Below, piece after piece: positions 5,476 to 14,021 of a stretch of DNA of 41,024 bases. The stretch lies in the IMG/VR virus record IMGVR_UViG_3300047678_000436, positions 1-41,024 of that record; one strand, written 5' to 3'. Made by a program: the position numbers and the translations under genes. Numbering within the stretch: position 1 is the stretch's first letter; every line of letters starts with the position of its first letter. The DNA is from a virus. The notes under the pieces are model-generated. The model searched no databases. It was not told the DNA's origin and saw only the letters and a list, made by a program, of their open reading frames with translations.

Positions 5476-5972
5476 CCACCTTCGGGCGCATCCTCGGCGG
5501 CGCAGCGATCGGCGTTGGCTTTCTTCTCGCCGCGATCGGCGTCGGCGTTGCCGGAGACGAGCGCGTGATGACCTGGCCGCAGTCGATGCTTCTCCTCGCC
5601 ACCGGCTGGCTCGTCGTCGAGGCGCTTCACACATTCCCGAAAACCCAAGGCCGCGTCGCCGCCAACGGCGTCCTCACCAGGATCACCTCCCAAGAGCGCG
5701 GCCGGGGCTCCTGTAACCTCGGCTGGCGTCTCTTCGTCAAGCTGGTCAGCGGCGCCGTCGAGGTCTACTTCTTCCGCGCGCCGATCAGCGATCGCGAGAT
5801 TGCGCATCTCCCCCGGCAGACCGATGTGCGCGAGACCGTGCTGACGCCGGCGATCGCCGATGTTTTTTCCGGCAAGCTCCGCCTTCTCAACAACATACGC
5901 TGGCTCGTCGGCCTGGCGCTCGATCCGTCGCGACCGTGCGGGACGATCGTCGAGAAGGGCAAGGTGATATGA
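5472..5972 (+). CDS. Early membrane protein, unknown
   Basis: A 166-residue protein with two N-terminal membrane segments (about residues 5-27 and 36-52) and a cytoplasmic-type tail of about 110 residues. The tail includes RGSCNLGWRLFVKLVSGAVE, EVYFFRAPISDREI and KLRLLNNIRWLVGLALDP. It starts and ends in ATGA overlaps. An early-expressed membrane protein could change the host envelope or exclude other phages. That is inference from position alone. Confidence 0.65.
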   Translation: MTTFGRILGGAAIGVGFLLAAIGVGVAGDERVMTWPQSMLLLATGWLVVEALHTFPKTQGRVAANGVLTRITSQERGRGSCNLGWRLFVKLVSGAVEVYFFRAPISDREIAHLPRQTDVRETVLTPAIADVFSGKLRLLNNIRWLVGLALDPSRPCGTIVEKGKVI

Positions 5973-6307
5973 CCATCCCGCACCCGGCGCTGGCGCGCAA
6001 TCTTCTCGGCTTCGGCACGGTCCTCGTCATCAAGCCGGACGCCGACGAGCACCGCAAGGAGCTCGCCCGCCTGGCGAGGGTCGCGGAGGGCGAGAACTTT
6101 CCGGCCGGGCCGCTCTATGCCCAGGCGCTCGCCGGCCTCGACCGCAACCGCACCGACCCGGATCGCCGCGCGCAATGGCTGCTGATCGTCGCGGCGATCG
6201 AGGTGCTGCTGCGCCAGGAGGCGGCGCTCGAGCGGCCGCACCCGTCGACGCTGACGATCGCCGGCGACCCCGACGTCGACCGGCTCAGCGGGCAGACGCA
6301 CGAATGA
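5969..6307 (+). CDS. Early hypothetical helical protein
   Basis: A 112-residue protein starting MTIPHPALARNLLGFGTVLV. The ATG at 5969 overlaps the upstream stop. Long charged helices dominate (DADEHRKELARLARVAEGEN and AQWLLIVAAIEVLLRQEAAL). No family is recognised. It overlaps the HNH gene by ATGA. Confidence 0.65.
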   Translation: MTIPHPALARNLLGFGTVLVIKPDADEHRKELARLARVAEGENFPAGPLYAQALAGLDRNRTDPDRRAQWLLIVAAIEVLLRQEAALERPHPSTLTIAGDPDVDRLSGQTHE

Positions 6308-6774
6308 AAGAAATCGCCGTCGGATCCCGCGCGCAATTTTCGATGATCGTCGACGACGTCGACTATGACTTTCTCATCCAGTGGCCGTGGAGCTTCGCGC
6401 GCTCGCACCCGCGGACCGGCGGCGAGCTGATCTATGCGCGGCGCACGGTGCGCGTCGAGGGCAACCCGCTGTGGACGCCCGAGGGCGTGAAGCCGACGCG
6501 GAAGAAATTCGACCTCTTCGTGCACCACGTCGTGCTCGCCCGCATGGGCTTCCCCGATGCGCCGACGCCGGACTGGACGGCCGACCACATCAGCGGCGAC
6601 ACGCTCGACAATCGCCGCGCCAATCTGCGCTGGGCGTCGGCGACGTTCCAGGAGAAGAACAAGCGGCACCTTCGCCACGTCGACCATGTCCGCCAGGCGC
6701 TCGCCGCGATGGCGCCGGCGCATACGCTGCCGTCAGGGGGGGGGCTGACCCATGCTGGCACTGAGGGCGCCTGA
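6304..6774 (+). CDS. HNH endonuclease
   Basis: A 156-residue protein. The nuclease motif is clear: VHHVVLARMG (His74-His75), WTADHISGD (Asp94-His95) and LDNRRANLRWAS (Asn103, Asn107), the HNH_3 layout of phage and homing endonucleases. The upstream part (WPWSFARSHP, GELIYARRTV) resembles the short N-terminal sheet of that family. It may be a free-standing mobile nuclease or a nuclease used by the phage. A run of nine G bases (6736-6744) lies inside its last codons, just where the next gene's ribosome binding site is expected. The 3' end overlaps the next gene by 23 bases. Confidence 0.85.
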   Translation: MKEIAVGSRAQFSMIVDDVDYDFLIQWPWSFARSHPRTGGELIYARRTVRVEGNPLWTPEGVKPTRKKFDLFVHHVVLARMGFPDAPTPDWTADHISGDTLDNRRANLRWASATFQEKNKRHLRHVDHVRQALAAMAPAHTLPSGGGLTHAGTEGA

Positions 6775-7333
6775 AACTCCCAAAAAAGTGCATATGCAAA
6801 ACATAACCGTTGGCCGCGCCATTTCGGCGATCGAGAGACGGCGCGAAACGTTGAAAATCAGCCGCGCGGCGCTGTGTCGGGCGGCCGGTGTCGACCCGGT
6901 CACCTATTTTCGGGTGACGAGCGGCCGCACAAAAAATCTTCAAAGGCAAACGCTCGACGCCCTCGACGCGGCGCTCGATGCGCTTGCAGGGCGGCCGCCG
7001 CCACCGCCGCTCGCCGTCATCGCCGCCTTCCACCGATCGGCGATGATCGAGCTGGCGCGGGCGCAGAAGCTCGACCCGGAGGCGGTCCTCGCCGCGGATT
7101 TCTCAAAGCAGAACTCGGTCAACCGCGCCTGGCTGGCGGCGGCGCGCGTCCGGCGCATGGCGATGTATGTGACGGTGACGAGCCTCGCGATCTCGTCATC
7201 GGCGCTCGCCCGCGCCATCGGCGTCACGAAACAGAATGTCGGCCAGGCACTGGCCCAGATCGAGGATCTTCGCGACGCGGAGACGATCGATCGCTTGCTC
7301 GACGACGTCACGAGACTTCTCACAGGACGCTGA
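6752..7333 (+). CDS. Two-HTH DNA-binding protein, candidate replication initiator
   Basis: A 193-residue protein. Residues about 20-75 are an XRE-type HTH (AALCRAAGVDPVTYFRVTSG). Residues about 130-180 form a second HTH: MAMYVTVTSLAISSSALARA then IGVTKQNVGQALAQIED, which resembles the arrangement of DnaA domain IV (AMYL, then a HTH, then a helix with KIE). The N-terminal HTH is followed by a Pro-rich linker (RPPPPPL). It directly precedes the primase-helicase gene, and iteron repeats lie just after that gene, so binding the origin is a reasonable hypothesis; a CII-type activator is the alternative. The start at 6752 follows the G-run; a start at 6794 is possible. Confidence 0.65.
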   Translation: MLALRAPETPKKVHMQNITVGRAISAIERRRETLKISRAALCRAAGVDPVTYFRVTSGRTKNLQRQTLDALDAALDALAGRPPPPPLAVIAAFHRSAMIELARAQKLDPEAVLAADFSKQNSVNRAWLAAARVRRMAMYVTVTSLAISSSALARAIGVTKQNVGQALAQIEDLRDAETIDRLLDDVTRLLTGR

Positions 7334-7340
7334 CAACCGA

Positions 7341-10300
7341 ATGCTCGAGCACGCCCTCGGCTATGCCGCCCGCGGCTGGCCGGTGTTCCCCTGTCACCCC
7401 GAGACGAAGCGGCCGCTGGTCGCCGCCCTGCCGGGCGAGCCGAAGGGCTCGGGCGGGCTGAAGCGCGCGACCACCAGCCGCGAGCTCATCACGCAGTGGT
7501 GGACGAAATGGCCGAACGCCATGATCGGCGTGCCGACCGGGCCGCACATGGGCGCCTTCGTCGTCGACTGCGATGCCGGCACCGACGACAAGACCGGCGA
7601 GGTGTTCGAGGCCGACGCGCTCATCGCCGCCCTCGAGGCCGAGCTCGGCGCCGAGCTGCCGGAGACGCTGACCGCCGAGACGCCGCGCGGCGGGCGCCAC
7701 CTCTATTTCGCGACCGCCATCCTCGACATGATCGGCAACCGCGCCGGCGTCATCCCGCGCGTCGATATCCGCGGCGACGGCGGCTATGTCATCGTGCCGC
7801 CGTCGCGCCGGGCGGACGGCCGCGAATATCGCTGGCTGGTCGACGCACCGGCCGAGCCGGCGCCGGCGGCGCTTCTCGACTGCGTCCTCCGTCGCGGCCG
7901 CTGGGGGAAGGAGGCGGCGAGCGCGAAGAAGACGCCAAGTAAAACGTCTCAGCCTTCAAGTAGTCCCGAGGTTGACGCGGCGGTCCGGCGCTATGCGCTG
8001 TCCGCCCTCGACCAGGAGGCGCGGAAGCTCGCCGACGCCGTCCCTGGCACGCGCAACCAGACGATCAACGAGGTGGCCTTCGTCCTCGGCACGCTCGCCG
8101 GCGCCGGCGCGCTGTCCGAGGCGCTGATCCGCGCCACGCTGCAGGACGTCGTCGCCGGCTGGCCTGACCTGTCGAAGAGCCACGCCTCGATCGAGAGCGG
8201 ATTGTCGGCCGGCGTGTCCCGGCCGCGCGACCTGGCCGAGGTGCGCGCTGCGGCCGCGCGCTACACCGGCGGCGGCCGGCGCCAGGGCGCGTCGCTCCGG
8301 CCGATCGCCGGCGGCCGCGCCAGCGCGCCGCATATACCTGACAACGGAAGCACGGCCGACGAACTCGCTCCCGAGCTGACCGGCGACCAGCTCGAAATGC
8401 GCGACATCCTCCGGCAGCACCGGCGGCGCCGCGACCCGCCGGCGATCGAGCCGCGCGGCGGCGCCAGGGCAGGGCAGTGGAACCCCGATCGCCTTGGCCT
8501 GCCGAAGGAAGATCCGTGCCCCGTCGTGCCGCTCGGCTACGAGGGCGAGCACCTGTTCATGCTCAACTCCTCCGGCCAGCTGGTCGGCTGGACCGAGCAG
8601 CGCTTCACTCATGCCGGCATCCAGCGGCTTTTCTCGGCGACGCCGAACTGGCCGGAATGGGCCTATCCGCGCCTCGGCCGCGCCAAGAAGATCTTCGACG
8701 ACGACGGCACCGAGCGGGTTTTCATCCCGATCGAGAGCTTCAAGGATGACGAGGTTCGCAAGGGCCTCTTCCGCGCCATCGACCGCAAGGGCATGTTTTC
8801 GCCCGACCAGAAGGTGCGCGGCCGCGGCGCCTGGAAGATGGCGGACGGCGCGCTCTACTACCACGCCGGCGAGGAGCTCTGGATCGTCGAGGGGCAGCGC
8901 ATCCGGGCGCTCGAGACCGGCGTCATCGACGACGGCGGCGGCGAGATTGTCTTCCCGCGGATGGCCGGGCTGTTGCCGCCCTGGCCGAAGGCGATCGAGC
9001 CGGCCGAGAACCCGGCGCGCGAGCTCATCAAGATTTTCCGCCGGTTCAATTGGGACCGGCCGGACATCGATCCGATCCTTTTTCTCGGCTGGATCGGGGT
9101 TGCTTTCTATGGCGGCGCGCTCGACTGGCGCTCGGCAGTCTTTCTCGTCGGCGACAAGGGCACCGGCAAGTCGACACTGCAATCGCTGGTCAAGGAACTC
9201 TTCGGCGATGCCTTGATGGACAGCGCCAATGCCACGGCGGCGTCGATCTATCAGCGCCTCAGCCATGACAGCCGGCCGGTGGCGATCGACGAGATCGAGG
9301 CGTCGGGCGACAACCGAAAAGTCATGAACATCATGGAGCTGGCGCGCCAGGCGGCGAGCGGCGCCTTCGGCCAGCGCGGCTCGTCGGACAGCGCCGCCGG
9401 CGGCGTCGAATTCCAGATGCGCTCGGCCTTCCTCTTCTCGGCGATCAACACGCCGCCGCTTCTCCCCCAGGACCTGTCGCGCTTCGCTATGCTGCGCTTG
9501 CGCGAGCTGCCGCAGGGTTCGTCGGACGGGCCGGTGATCGTCGACGGCGACACCGCCGGCCGCAAGATCCTCACCCAGCTCATGCTCAATTGGCATCGCT
9601 GGCCGAAGACGCTCGAGGCGTATCGCAAGGTCCTCGCCGATGGCGGCCATTCCGGCCGCGGCCAGGACACCTATGGCACGCTCCTCGCCGCGGCCGACTG
9701 CATCCTCGGCGGCGAGCTCGCCGAGGAGCTCGACATCCCCATGGTCGACGACCTGTCTCCCTGGTCGAAGCTGTTGCACGTCGACACGTTGCCCGAAGTC
9801 GGCGACGCCCTCGCCAACTGGCGGGCCTGCATCAACCACCTCATGCAAAGCCGCGTCCCCGCCTGGCGATCGGGCGAGCGCGCCACGGTCGGCCAGCTGA
9901 TCGAGGATCTCGACGACACCAGGCCGGACGGCAGCGGCCTCTCGATCGGCCACGCCAAGCGGCAGCTCGCCCAGGCCGGCCTCGGCCTTTCCAAGGAACG
10001 CGATCGCGGCTGGATCCTCGCCGTGCCCAACCAGTCGCCGCTCCTCGAGCAGCTCTTCTACGGCTCACGCTGGCAAGGCGCCGCCGGCGCCGGCGGATGG
10101 AGCGAGGCGCTCCGCTCGGGGCCGCGCGACGTGTGCCTCTTCGAGGCGATCGGCAACCGCGTCCGGATCAACGGCGTGCAGCAGCGATGCACACTCATCG
10201 TCCTCGCCCGCCTCGACGACGATCCCGGCGCCAGGCGGACAGAAACAGGCGAGAAGGCGCGCGCTAGCGCGGCCGCCTCATCCTCGCCCGCGCCCATGAG

Positions 10301-10367
10301 CGACGGCATTTCCGCGGCTCCCGCACCCGCACCCAGCAGGGAGGGAAACGAACCGCGCCGCGATTGA
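7341..10367 (+). CDS. Bifunctional primase-polymerase / helicase
   Basis: A 1008-residue phage replication protein. Residues 1-165 match the prim-pol domain: YAARGWPVFPCHP, acidic pair Asp76/Asp78 in VVDCDAG, ETPRGGRHLYF (His120) and VDIRGDGGYV (Asp142). A middle linker (250-380) is followed by a helicase core: Walker A GDKGTGKST (604-612), Walker B PVAIDEIEA (646-654), and a third motif FSAINTPPLLP with the arginine-rich end FAMLRLRELP. This is the D5/DUF5906-like ATPase found with prim-pol domains. It probably primes, and perhaps extends, DNA while unwinding the fork, with host polymerase completing synthesis. The start chosen is the first ATG after the upstream stop; the upstream in-frame extension overlaps the preceding gene out of frame. 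Confidence 0.93.
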   Translation: MLEHALGYAARGWPVFPCHPETKRPLVAALPGEPKGSGGLKRATTSRELITQWWTKWPNAMIGVPTGPHMGAFVVDCDAGTDDKTGEVFEADALIAALEAELGAELPETLTAETPRGGRHLYFATAILDMIGNRAGVIPRVDIRGDGGYVIVPPSRRADGREYRWLVDAPAEPAPAALLDCVLRRGRWGKEAASAKKTPSKTSQPSSSPEVDAAVRRYALSALDQEARKLADAVPGTRNQTINEVAFVLGTLAGAGALSEALIRATLQDVVAGWPDLSKSHASIESGLSAGVSRPRDLAEVRAAAARYTGGGRRQGASLRPIAGGRASAPHIPDNGSTADELAPELTGDQLEMRDILRQHRRRRDPPAIEPRGGARAGQWNPDRLGLPKEDPCPVVPLGYEGEHLFMLNSSGQLVGWTEQRFTHAGIQRLFSATPNWPEWAYPRLGRAKKIFDDDGTERVFIPIESFKDDEVRKGLFRAIDRKGMFSPDQKVRGRGAWKMADGALYYHAGEELWIVEGQRIRALETGVIDDGGGEIVFPRMAGLLPPWPKAIEPAENPARELIKIFRRFNWDRPDIDPILFLGWIGVAFYGGALDWRSAVFLVGDKGTGKSTLQSLVKELFGDALMDSANATAASIYQRLSHDSRPVAIDEIEASGDNRKVMNIMELARQAASGAFGQRGSSDSAAGGVEFQMRSAFLFSAINTPPLLPQDLSRFAMLRLRELPQGSSDGPVIVDGDTAGRKILTQLMLNWHRWPKTLEAYRKVLADGGHSGRGQDTYGTLLAAADCILGGELAEELDIPMVDDLSPWSKLLHVDTLPEVGDALANWRACINHLMQSRVPAWRSGERATVGQLIEDLDDTRPDGSGLSIGHAKRQLAQAGLGLSKERDRGWILAVPNQSPLLEQLFYGSRWQGAAGAGGWSEALRSGPRDVCLFEAIGNRVRINGVQQRCTLIVLARLDDDPGARRTETGEKARASAAASSSPAPMSDGISAAPAPAPSREGNEPRRD

Positions 10368-10418
10368 CGGTGCGGCGGCCGTGCGACGCTTCAATGCCGC
10401 GCTTTCGGGCGCGGGGGC

Positions 10419-10700
10419 GAGACACCTGTAAGGCGTTGGTTTTGCTGCTTTATCGGCGTCCGTGAGACACTTTGCCAATGGGTGTCTCGGCCGGTGTCTC
10501 GCCCTAAGGCGTTGCGTTTGTTGCGTAATCCGCGTTTCGAGACACCGAGACACCGAGACAGGCTCCTCTCATATGCGTGCGCGCACATGGGAGGATAGCT
10601 ATGTGTCTCGGTGTCTCGGTGTCTCAAAACACACAATAACACAAACAATTCAATAGGTTATGAGAGAGACAGAAGAGAGACAGAAGCGTGACACCTCGGG
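10419..10700. other. Probable phage replication origin (iterons, palindrome, AT-rich)
   Basis: The octamer GAGACACC occurs forward at 10419, 10539 and 10547 (variants at 10464 and 10555) and reverse at 10481, 10493, 10610 and 10618 (variant at 10602). The triple array 10539-10560 is the exact reverse complement of 10604-10625, a 22-bp inverted repeat flanking a 43-base centre that itself holds the palindrome GTGCGCGCAC. Two longer direct copies start with TAAGGCGTTG (10429 and 10505). Directly right of the palindrome, 10626-10670 is strikingly AT-rich for this DNA, like an unwinding element, followed by two AGAGAGACAGAAG copies. No gene fits in 10368-10766. The position next to the replicase gene supports an origin. 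Confidence 0.75.
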
Positions 10701-10766
10701 GAGCGCGGGCCGTGCCTTCGGTCGCGTCGAATTAAATATTGCCGTTTATTCAAGGGCTTGGCGGCG

Positions 10767-11381
10767 ATGAGCCTCGGAAACGGCGTTTCGGGGGTAGTGC
10801 GCGGCGCCCTGGCCGGCGCGCCTGGCGCGGCGCCGGCGATCGCCGAGGCCGAGGAGCAGCTCGACCTGGTCGCGCTCCTGCCGCCGTCGACGGCGCCGGC
10901 CGGGCGGCAGGAAAAAGCGCGCGAACAAGTTCTTGCGGCGCATCGGGCGCGGGGGGCAGGGCGGCCGCCGGGCGCGACGAACCTCGCGACCAGGCAGGCC
11001 AAGGATTTCATCCTGAAGGTGTTCGGCGATCCGCTGGTCGAGAGCGGGCGCTGGCTCCTGCATACGCCGGACAGCCTCGCCATCGTCCTCGACTGCAGCA
11101 AGGCCGAGGCGTTCGATCGCCTGCAGCGCATCCGCGAGGAGCTCCTGCCGTACTTCTACGCGCGCCTGGCGCCGGTCGACGGCGCCGGCAACGCCGTGGT
11201 GCCGTTCCTGCAGCTCAACATCGGTGGGCAGGGCCAGACGCCGGGCGCGTCGCTGCCGCCCTGGATGAATGATCCCGAGGTTCAGGCAGCGATTGAGAAA
11301 GCCGAGCGAAAACAACAGGTTATCGATGGCGATCCGAGCGTGTCGCACGGGGAAAGTCGCACGGATGCGCCAAGTGATTGA
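10767..11381 (+). CDS. Putative terminase small subunit
   Basis: A 204-residue protein. The start is the ATG at 10767 after AAGGG; a TTG nine bases earlier is possible. The middle, GAGRPPGATNLATRQAKDFI then FDRLQRIREELLPYFYARLA, looks like the small, often overlooked gene placed directly before the large terminase in related phages: a GRPxGxxN basic motif and then a helical domain. It would recognise phage DNA for packaging. The assignment rests mainly on position and on this motif. The C-terminus (after 165) is charged and probably disordered. Confidence 0.55.
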   Translation: MSLGNGVSGVVRGALAGAPGAAPAIAEAEEQLDLVALLPPSTAPAGRQEKAREQVLAAHRARGAGRPPGATNLATRQAKDFILKVFGDPLVESGRWLLHTPDSLAIVLDCSKAEAFDRLQRIREELLPYFYARLAPVDGAGNAVVPFLQLNIGGQGQTPGASLPPWMNDPEVQAAIEKAERKQQVIDGDPSVSHGESRTDAPSD

Positions 11382-11699
11382 GAACGCTGCACTTTCGGGC
11401 GTCAAGCTACTGATCGGATATCAGTGGAACGCGAGGGCACCTGGCACGCTGCCCTCGGCGAAGCCGAGGCAGGGCCGACGCCTCGCGCGCGACCCCGCCC
11501 CCCCGTCATTCGCGAGGCCGGCCCCCCAAATTTCGCCTCGCCGCAAAACCACGCCCCCTTTCCTGACACTGTCCAATCCGAAAATTCCAAAAGGCGCCCG
11601 GCGGGCTGAAATCGCCGCCGGCCGAACCTCGTTGCCTTCGGGGGGCATGGGCGCGGGGAGGGGCGGGGACCCCGCACACGGCGGCTGGGGGGCGCGGGT
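11382..11699. other. 318-bp gap before the large terminase
   Basis: No convincing gene. Frames are open, as in most of this GC-rich DNA, but they encode Pro/Arg-rich, low-complexity peptides without a ribosome binding site. The stretch has many C-runs on one strand and several short stem-loops (for example CCTCGGCGAAGCCGAGG around 11454-11470). A packaging recognition site would be expected near here, but none can be identified by eye. Confidence 0.4.
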
Positions 11700-13292
11700 T
11701 TGACCGAGGGGCTCGACTTCGGCTCGCTCAACGACGTGCTGCGGCAGAGCTCCGCGGCGCGGAACCTTGCCAGCTGGGATCCAAAGGCCGTCAAGGCGCA
11801 GCACCTCGGCGAGACCCTCAATCTCCTCGACAGCGCCGGCCCGATTTCCGACGCCTACATCGTCGGTTCGGATCCGGTGGCCGTGATCGAAGGGCCGCAA
11901 GGGTCGGGGAAGACCGTCGCCAGCGTCAAGAAAGCGCTCTACTCGGCGCAGCGCATGCTGCCGACCGCGCGGGACGCCCAGGGGCGGCCGCTCCGCCGCT
12001 ATGTCCTCTCGATCTGGCGGGAAAAGTTCGAGGATCTGTGGAACGCCACGATCCCGAGCTGGTGGACGATCTTCCCGAAAGACATGCCCGGCAGCGAGTG
12101 GGTCGGGGCGCGGCCGCGGCGGGCAACGCACGTCATCAATTTCGAGGATGGCTGGGGGCCGGTGCAGCTGACCGCGGCCTTCATGGCCTTCGGCGACGTC
12201 GCCAACCCCGAGGACCTTCGCGGCCTGCAGTTCACCGACGCCTATCTCAACGAAATCGACACGATGCCGGAGGACCTCTTCACCTACCTCGTCGGCCGCG
12301 TCGGCCGCGACCCGCCGCCCGAGGTGATGAAGCGGAACGGCCGGCTCTTCGGCGACGAGAACGCGCCGGACGTGATGAAGTGGACCTATCGGGATTTCCA
12401 CGACGTCAAAAAGGACGGCTACCGGCTCTATCGGCAGCCGGGCGGGTTGAGCCCCCAGGCCGAGAACAAGCGCGCAATCGGCGTCGGCTACTACCAGAAC
12501 CAGATGCGGATCAACGCCCACAAGAAGTGGTGGATCAAGCGCATGGTCCACAACATTCCGGGCATGACGCGCGGCCTCAACCTGGTGCAGGAAAAGTACG
12601 ACGACGACACCATGGTTTCGGAGACGCCGCTCGAGGTGTTCCGCGAATTGCCGGTGCTCGTCGGCATCGACGGCGGCTTCACCCCGGCGGCGACCTATTG
12701 CCAGGAGGCGCCGGACGGGCAGGGCCGCACCCTGGCGGAGATCGCGCTCGAGCGCGGCGGCATGGAAGAGCTCGGCGCTGCGATGCTGGCGGTGGAGGCG
12801 CAGCCCCGGTTCCGCGGCTGCGAATTCGTCGACCGCTGCGACCCGTCGATGACCGCGGGCGAGGACAACGCCAGCGGTGCCGCGCTCGAGAAGGGATCCG
12901 ACCGCCAGCGCTTGTCGAAGGTGATAGGGCGGGAAGTCGTTGCCGCCTCGACGAACGTGCCGAGCCGGCGGCACGCGGCGGTCGGCGACAAGATCGGCCT
13001 CAATCTCGGCCCCGGCCGACCTGGCTACATCCTCGATCCGAGCTGCAGGATCCTCAGGCGCGCGAAACAGCAGACCTATCACTTCCTCCACACCAAGGGC
13101 ACGAACGACCTGGCGCGCGTCGCCAAGACCTTCGACAGCCATGTCAGCGAGGCGGAGGAATACGCCTATCTGGAAATGGGTTCCGACGTCGCGCGGAAGC
13201 GGAAGAGCGACGTGCAGCGCGCGCGGGAAGCCAAGCGGCAGGAGAGCCGGCACGCCGGGCGCTACAATCCCTTCGCCAGGGCCGGCCGATGA
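11700..13292 (+). CDS. Terminase large subunit
   Basis: A 530-residue packaging motor. The ATPase part has Walker A GPQGSGKT (65-72), a Walker B-type AYLNEID (181-187) and a coupling region. The C-terminal RNase H-like nuclease shows its first acidic residue in LVGIDGG (Asp324), a second around CDPSMTAG (Asp381), and an EAEEYAYLEMG end piece. It pumps DNA into the prohead and cuts the concatemer. The start appears to be the TTG at 11700, since no ATG or GTG fits, with a G-rich stretch upstream. It overlaps the next gene by ATGA. Confidence 0.92.
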   Translation: MTEGLDFGSLNDVLRQSSAARNLASWDPKAVKAQHLGETLNLLDSAGPISDAYIVGSDPVAVIEGPQGSGKTVASVKKALYSAQRMLPTARDAQGRPLRRYVLSIWREKFEDLWNATIPSWWTIFPKDMPGSEWVGARPRRATHVINFEDGWGPVQLTAAFMAFGDVANPEDLRGLQFTDAYLNEIDTMPEDLFTYLVGRVGRDPPPEVMKRNGRLFGDENAPDVMKWTYRDFHDVKKDGYRLYRQPGGLSPQAENKRAIGVGYYQNQMRINAHKKWWIKRMVHNIPGMTRGLNLVQEKYDDDTMVSETPLEVFRELPVLVGIDGGFTPAATYCQEAPDGQGRTLAEIALERGGMEELGAAMLAVEAQPRFRGCEFVDRCDPSMTAGEDNASGAALEKGSDRQRLSKVIGREVVAASTNVPSRRHAAVGDKIGLNLGPGRPGYILDPSCRILRRAKQQTYHFLHTKGTNDLARVAKTFDSHVSEAEEYAYLEMGSDVARKRKSDVQRAREAKRQESRHAGRYNPFARAGR

Positions 13293-13783
13293 TCGTTCGC
13301 GGCGCCGTCGACGACGACATCCGGCATATCTGCCGGAACCTTCGGCCCGAGGATCGGCACGAGCAGCTTGCCACGAGGTGGAGCGACGACGTCGACGAGC
13401 TCGCCGCCGAGATCATCGAATGGCGACGCCTGGCGATCCGCGAGGTGGCGCTGTGCTGCGATGACGGCGAGGCGACGATCCTCCTCGGCATCTACCTCAT
13501 CGCGCCGGAAGTGGCGCGCTTCAACATGTGCGCGACGACACGGCTTCCCGAGATCGCCAGGGCGGCGCACCGCTGGGCGCGACGGTTTATCCCCGCCGTG
13601 CTGGGGCCAACTGTCAGCGTGGCGGAAACCCGTCTCCTTGCCGAACACACCTATGCGCGCCGCTGGGTGGCGACGTTCGGCTTCGTGGAGGAGGGGATCC
13701 ACCGCCGGCGCGGCAATCGCGGCGAGGACCTCGTCACCATCGCCTGGATCAATCCGGAGCGGCAGAATGTGCTTCCAGCCTGA
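13289..13783 (+). CDS. T7 gp13-like / GNAT-fold virion-associated protein
   Basis: A 164-residue protein starting MIVRGAVDDDIRHICRNLRP. The layout resembles the small acyltransferase-fold proteins of T7-like phages (gp13, DUF2833): an N-terminal NLRPEDRHE helix, a sheet with VALCCDDGEATILLGIY, helices, and a final strand FGFVEEGIHRRRGNRGED typical of the GNAT C-terminus. A catalytic or acceptor role is not established for that family. It lies between terminase and portal and overlaps both neighbours. Confidence 0.7.
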   Translation: MIVRGAVDDDIRHICRNLRPEDRHEQLATRWSDDVDELAAEIIEWRRLAIREVALCCDDGEATILLGIYLIAPEVARFNMCATTRLPEIARAAHRWARRFIPAVLGPTVSVAETRLLAEHTYARRWVATFGFVEEGIHRRRGNRGEDLVTIAWINPERQNVLPA

Positions 13784-14021
13784 CACGTCCGCGGCCAAGG
13801 CCGGTTCCCGCAAGGCCGAAGCGGCCGCCGAGGAAGCGCTCGCCGCGGCGCGGGCGGCCGCCGACCGCGCGGCGACGGCGCTGATCGCGCCGGCCGACAG
13901 CGAGGGCGCGCGGCGCGCCTCGGAAGATCGCCAGCGGAAGATCATCGCCGCCGGCGGCGGCCTCGTCCCGAGCCCGATGGGCGCGGCGCCGATCGCGACC
14001 AAGATGCTCTACGGGCAGTGA
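13767..14021 (+). CDS. Small Ala-rich protein before portal
   Basis: An 84-residue protein, MCFQPDTSAAKAGSRKAEAA at the start and PMGAAPIATKMLYGQ at the end, with an alanine-rich helix between. Many T7-like prophages have a short gene of this kind directly before the portal gene, with the same MC start and a hydrophobic G-Q end. The ATG at 13767 follows GGAGCGG. It overlaps the upstream gene by 17 bases and the portal by four. Confidence 0.65.
   Translation: MCFQPDTSAAKAGSRKAEAAAEEALAAARAAADRAATALIAPADSEGARRASEDRQRKIIAAGGGLVPSPMGAAPIATKMLYGQ

Noticed and set aside
11269-11703. Possible gene bridging small and large terminase
   Set aside because: It is open by chance in GC-rich DNA, with a Pro/Arg-rich product, no ribosome binding site, and overlap with the small terminase gene.
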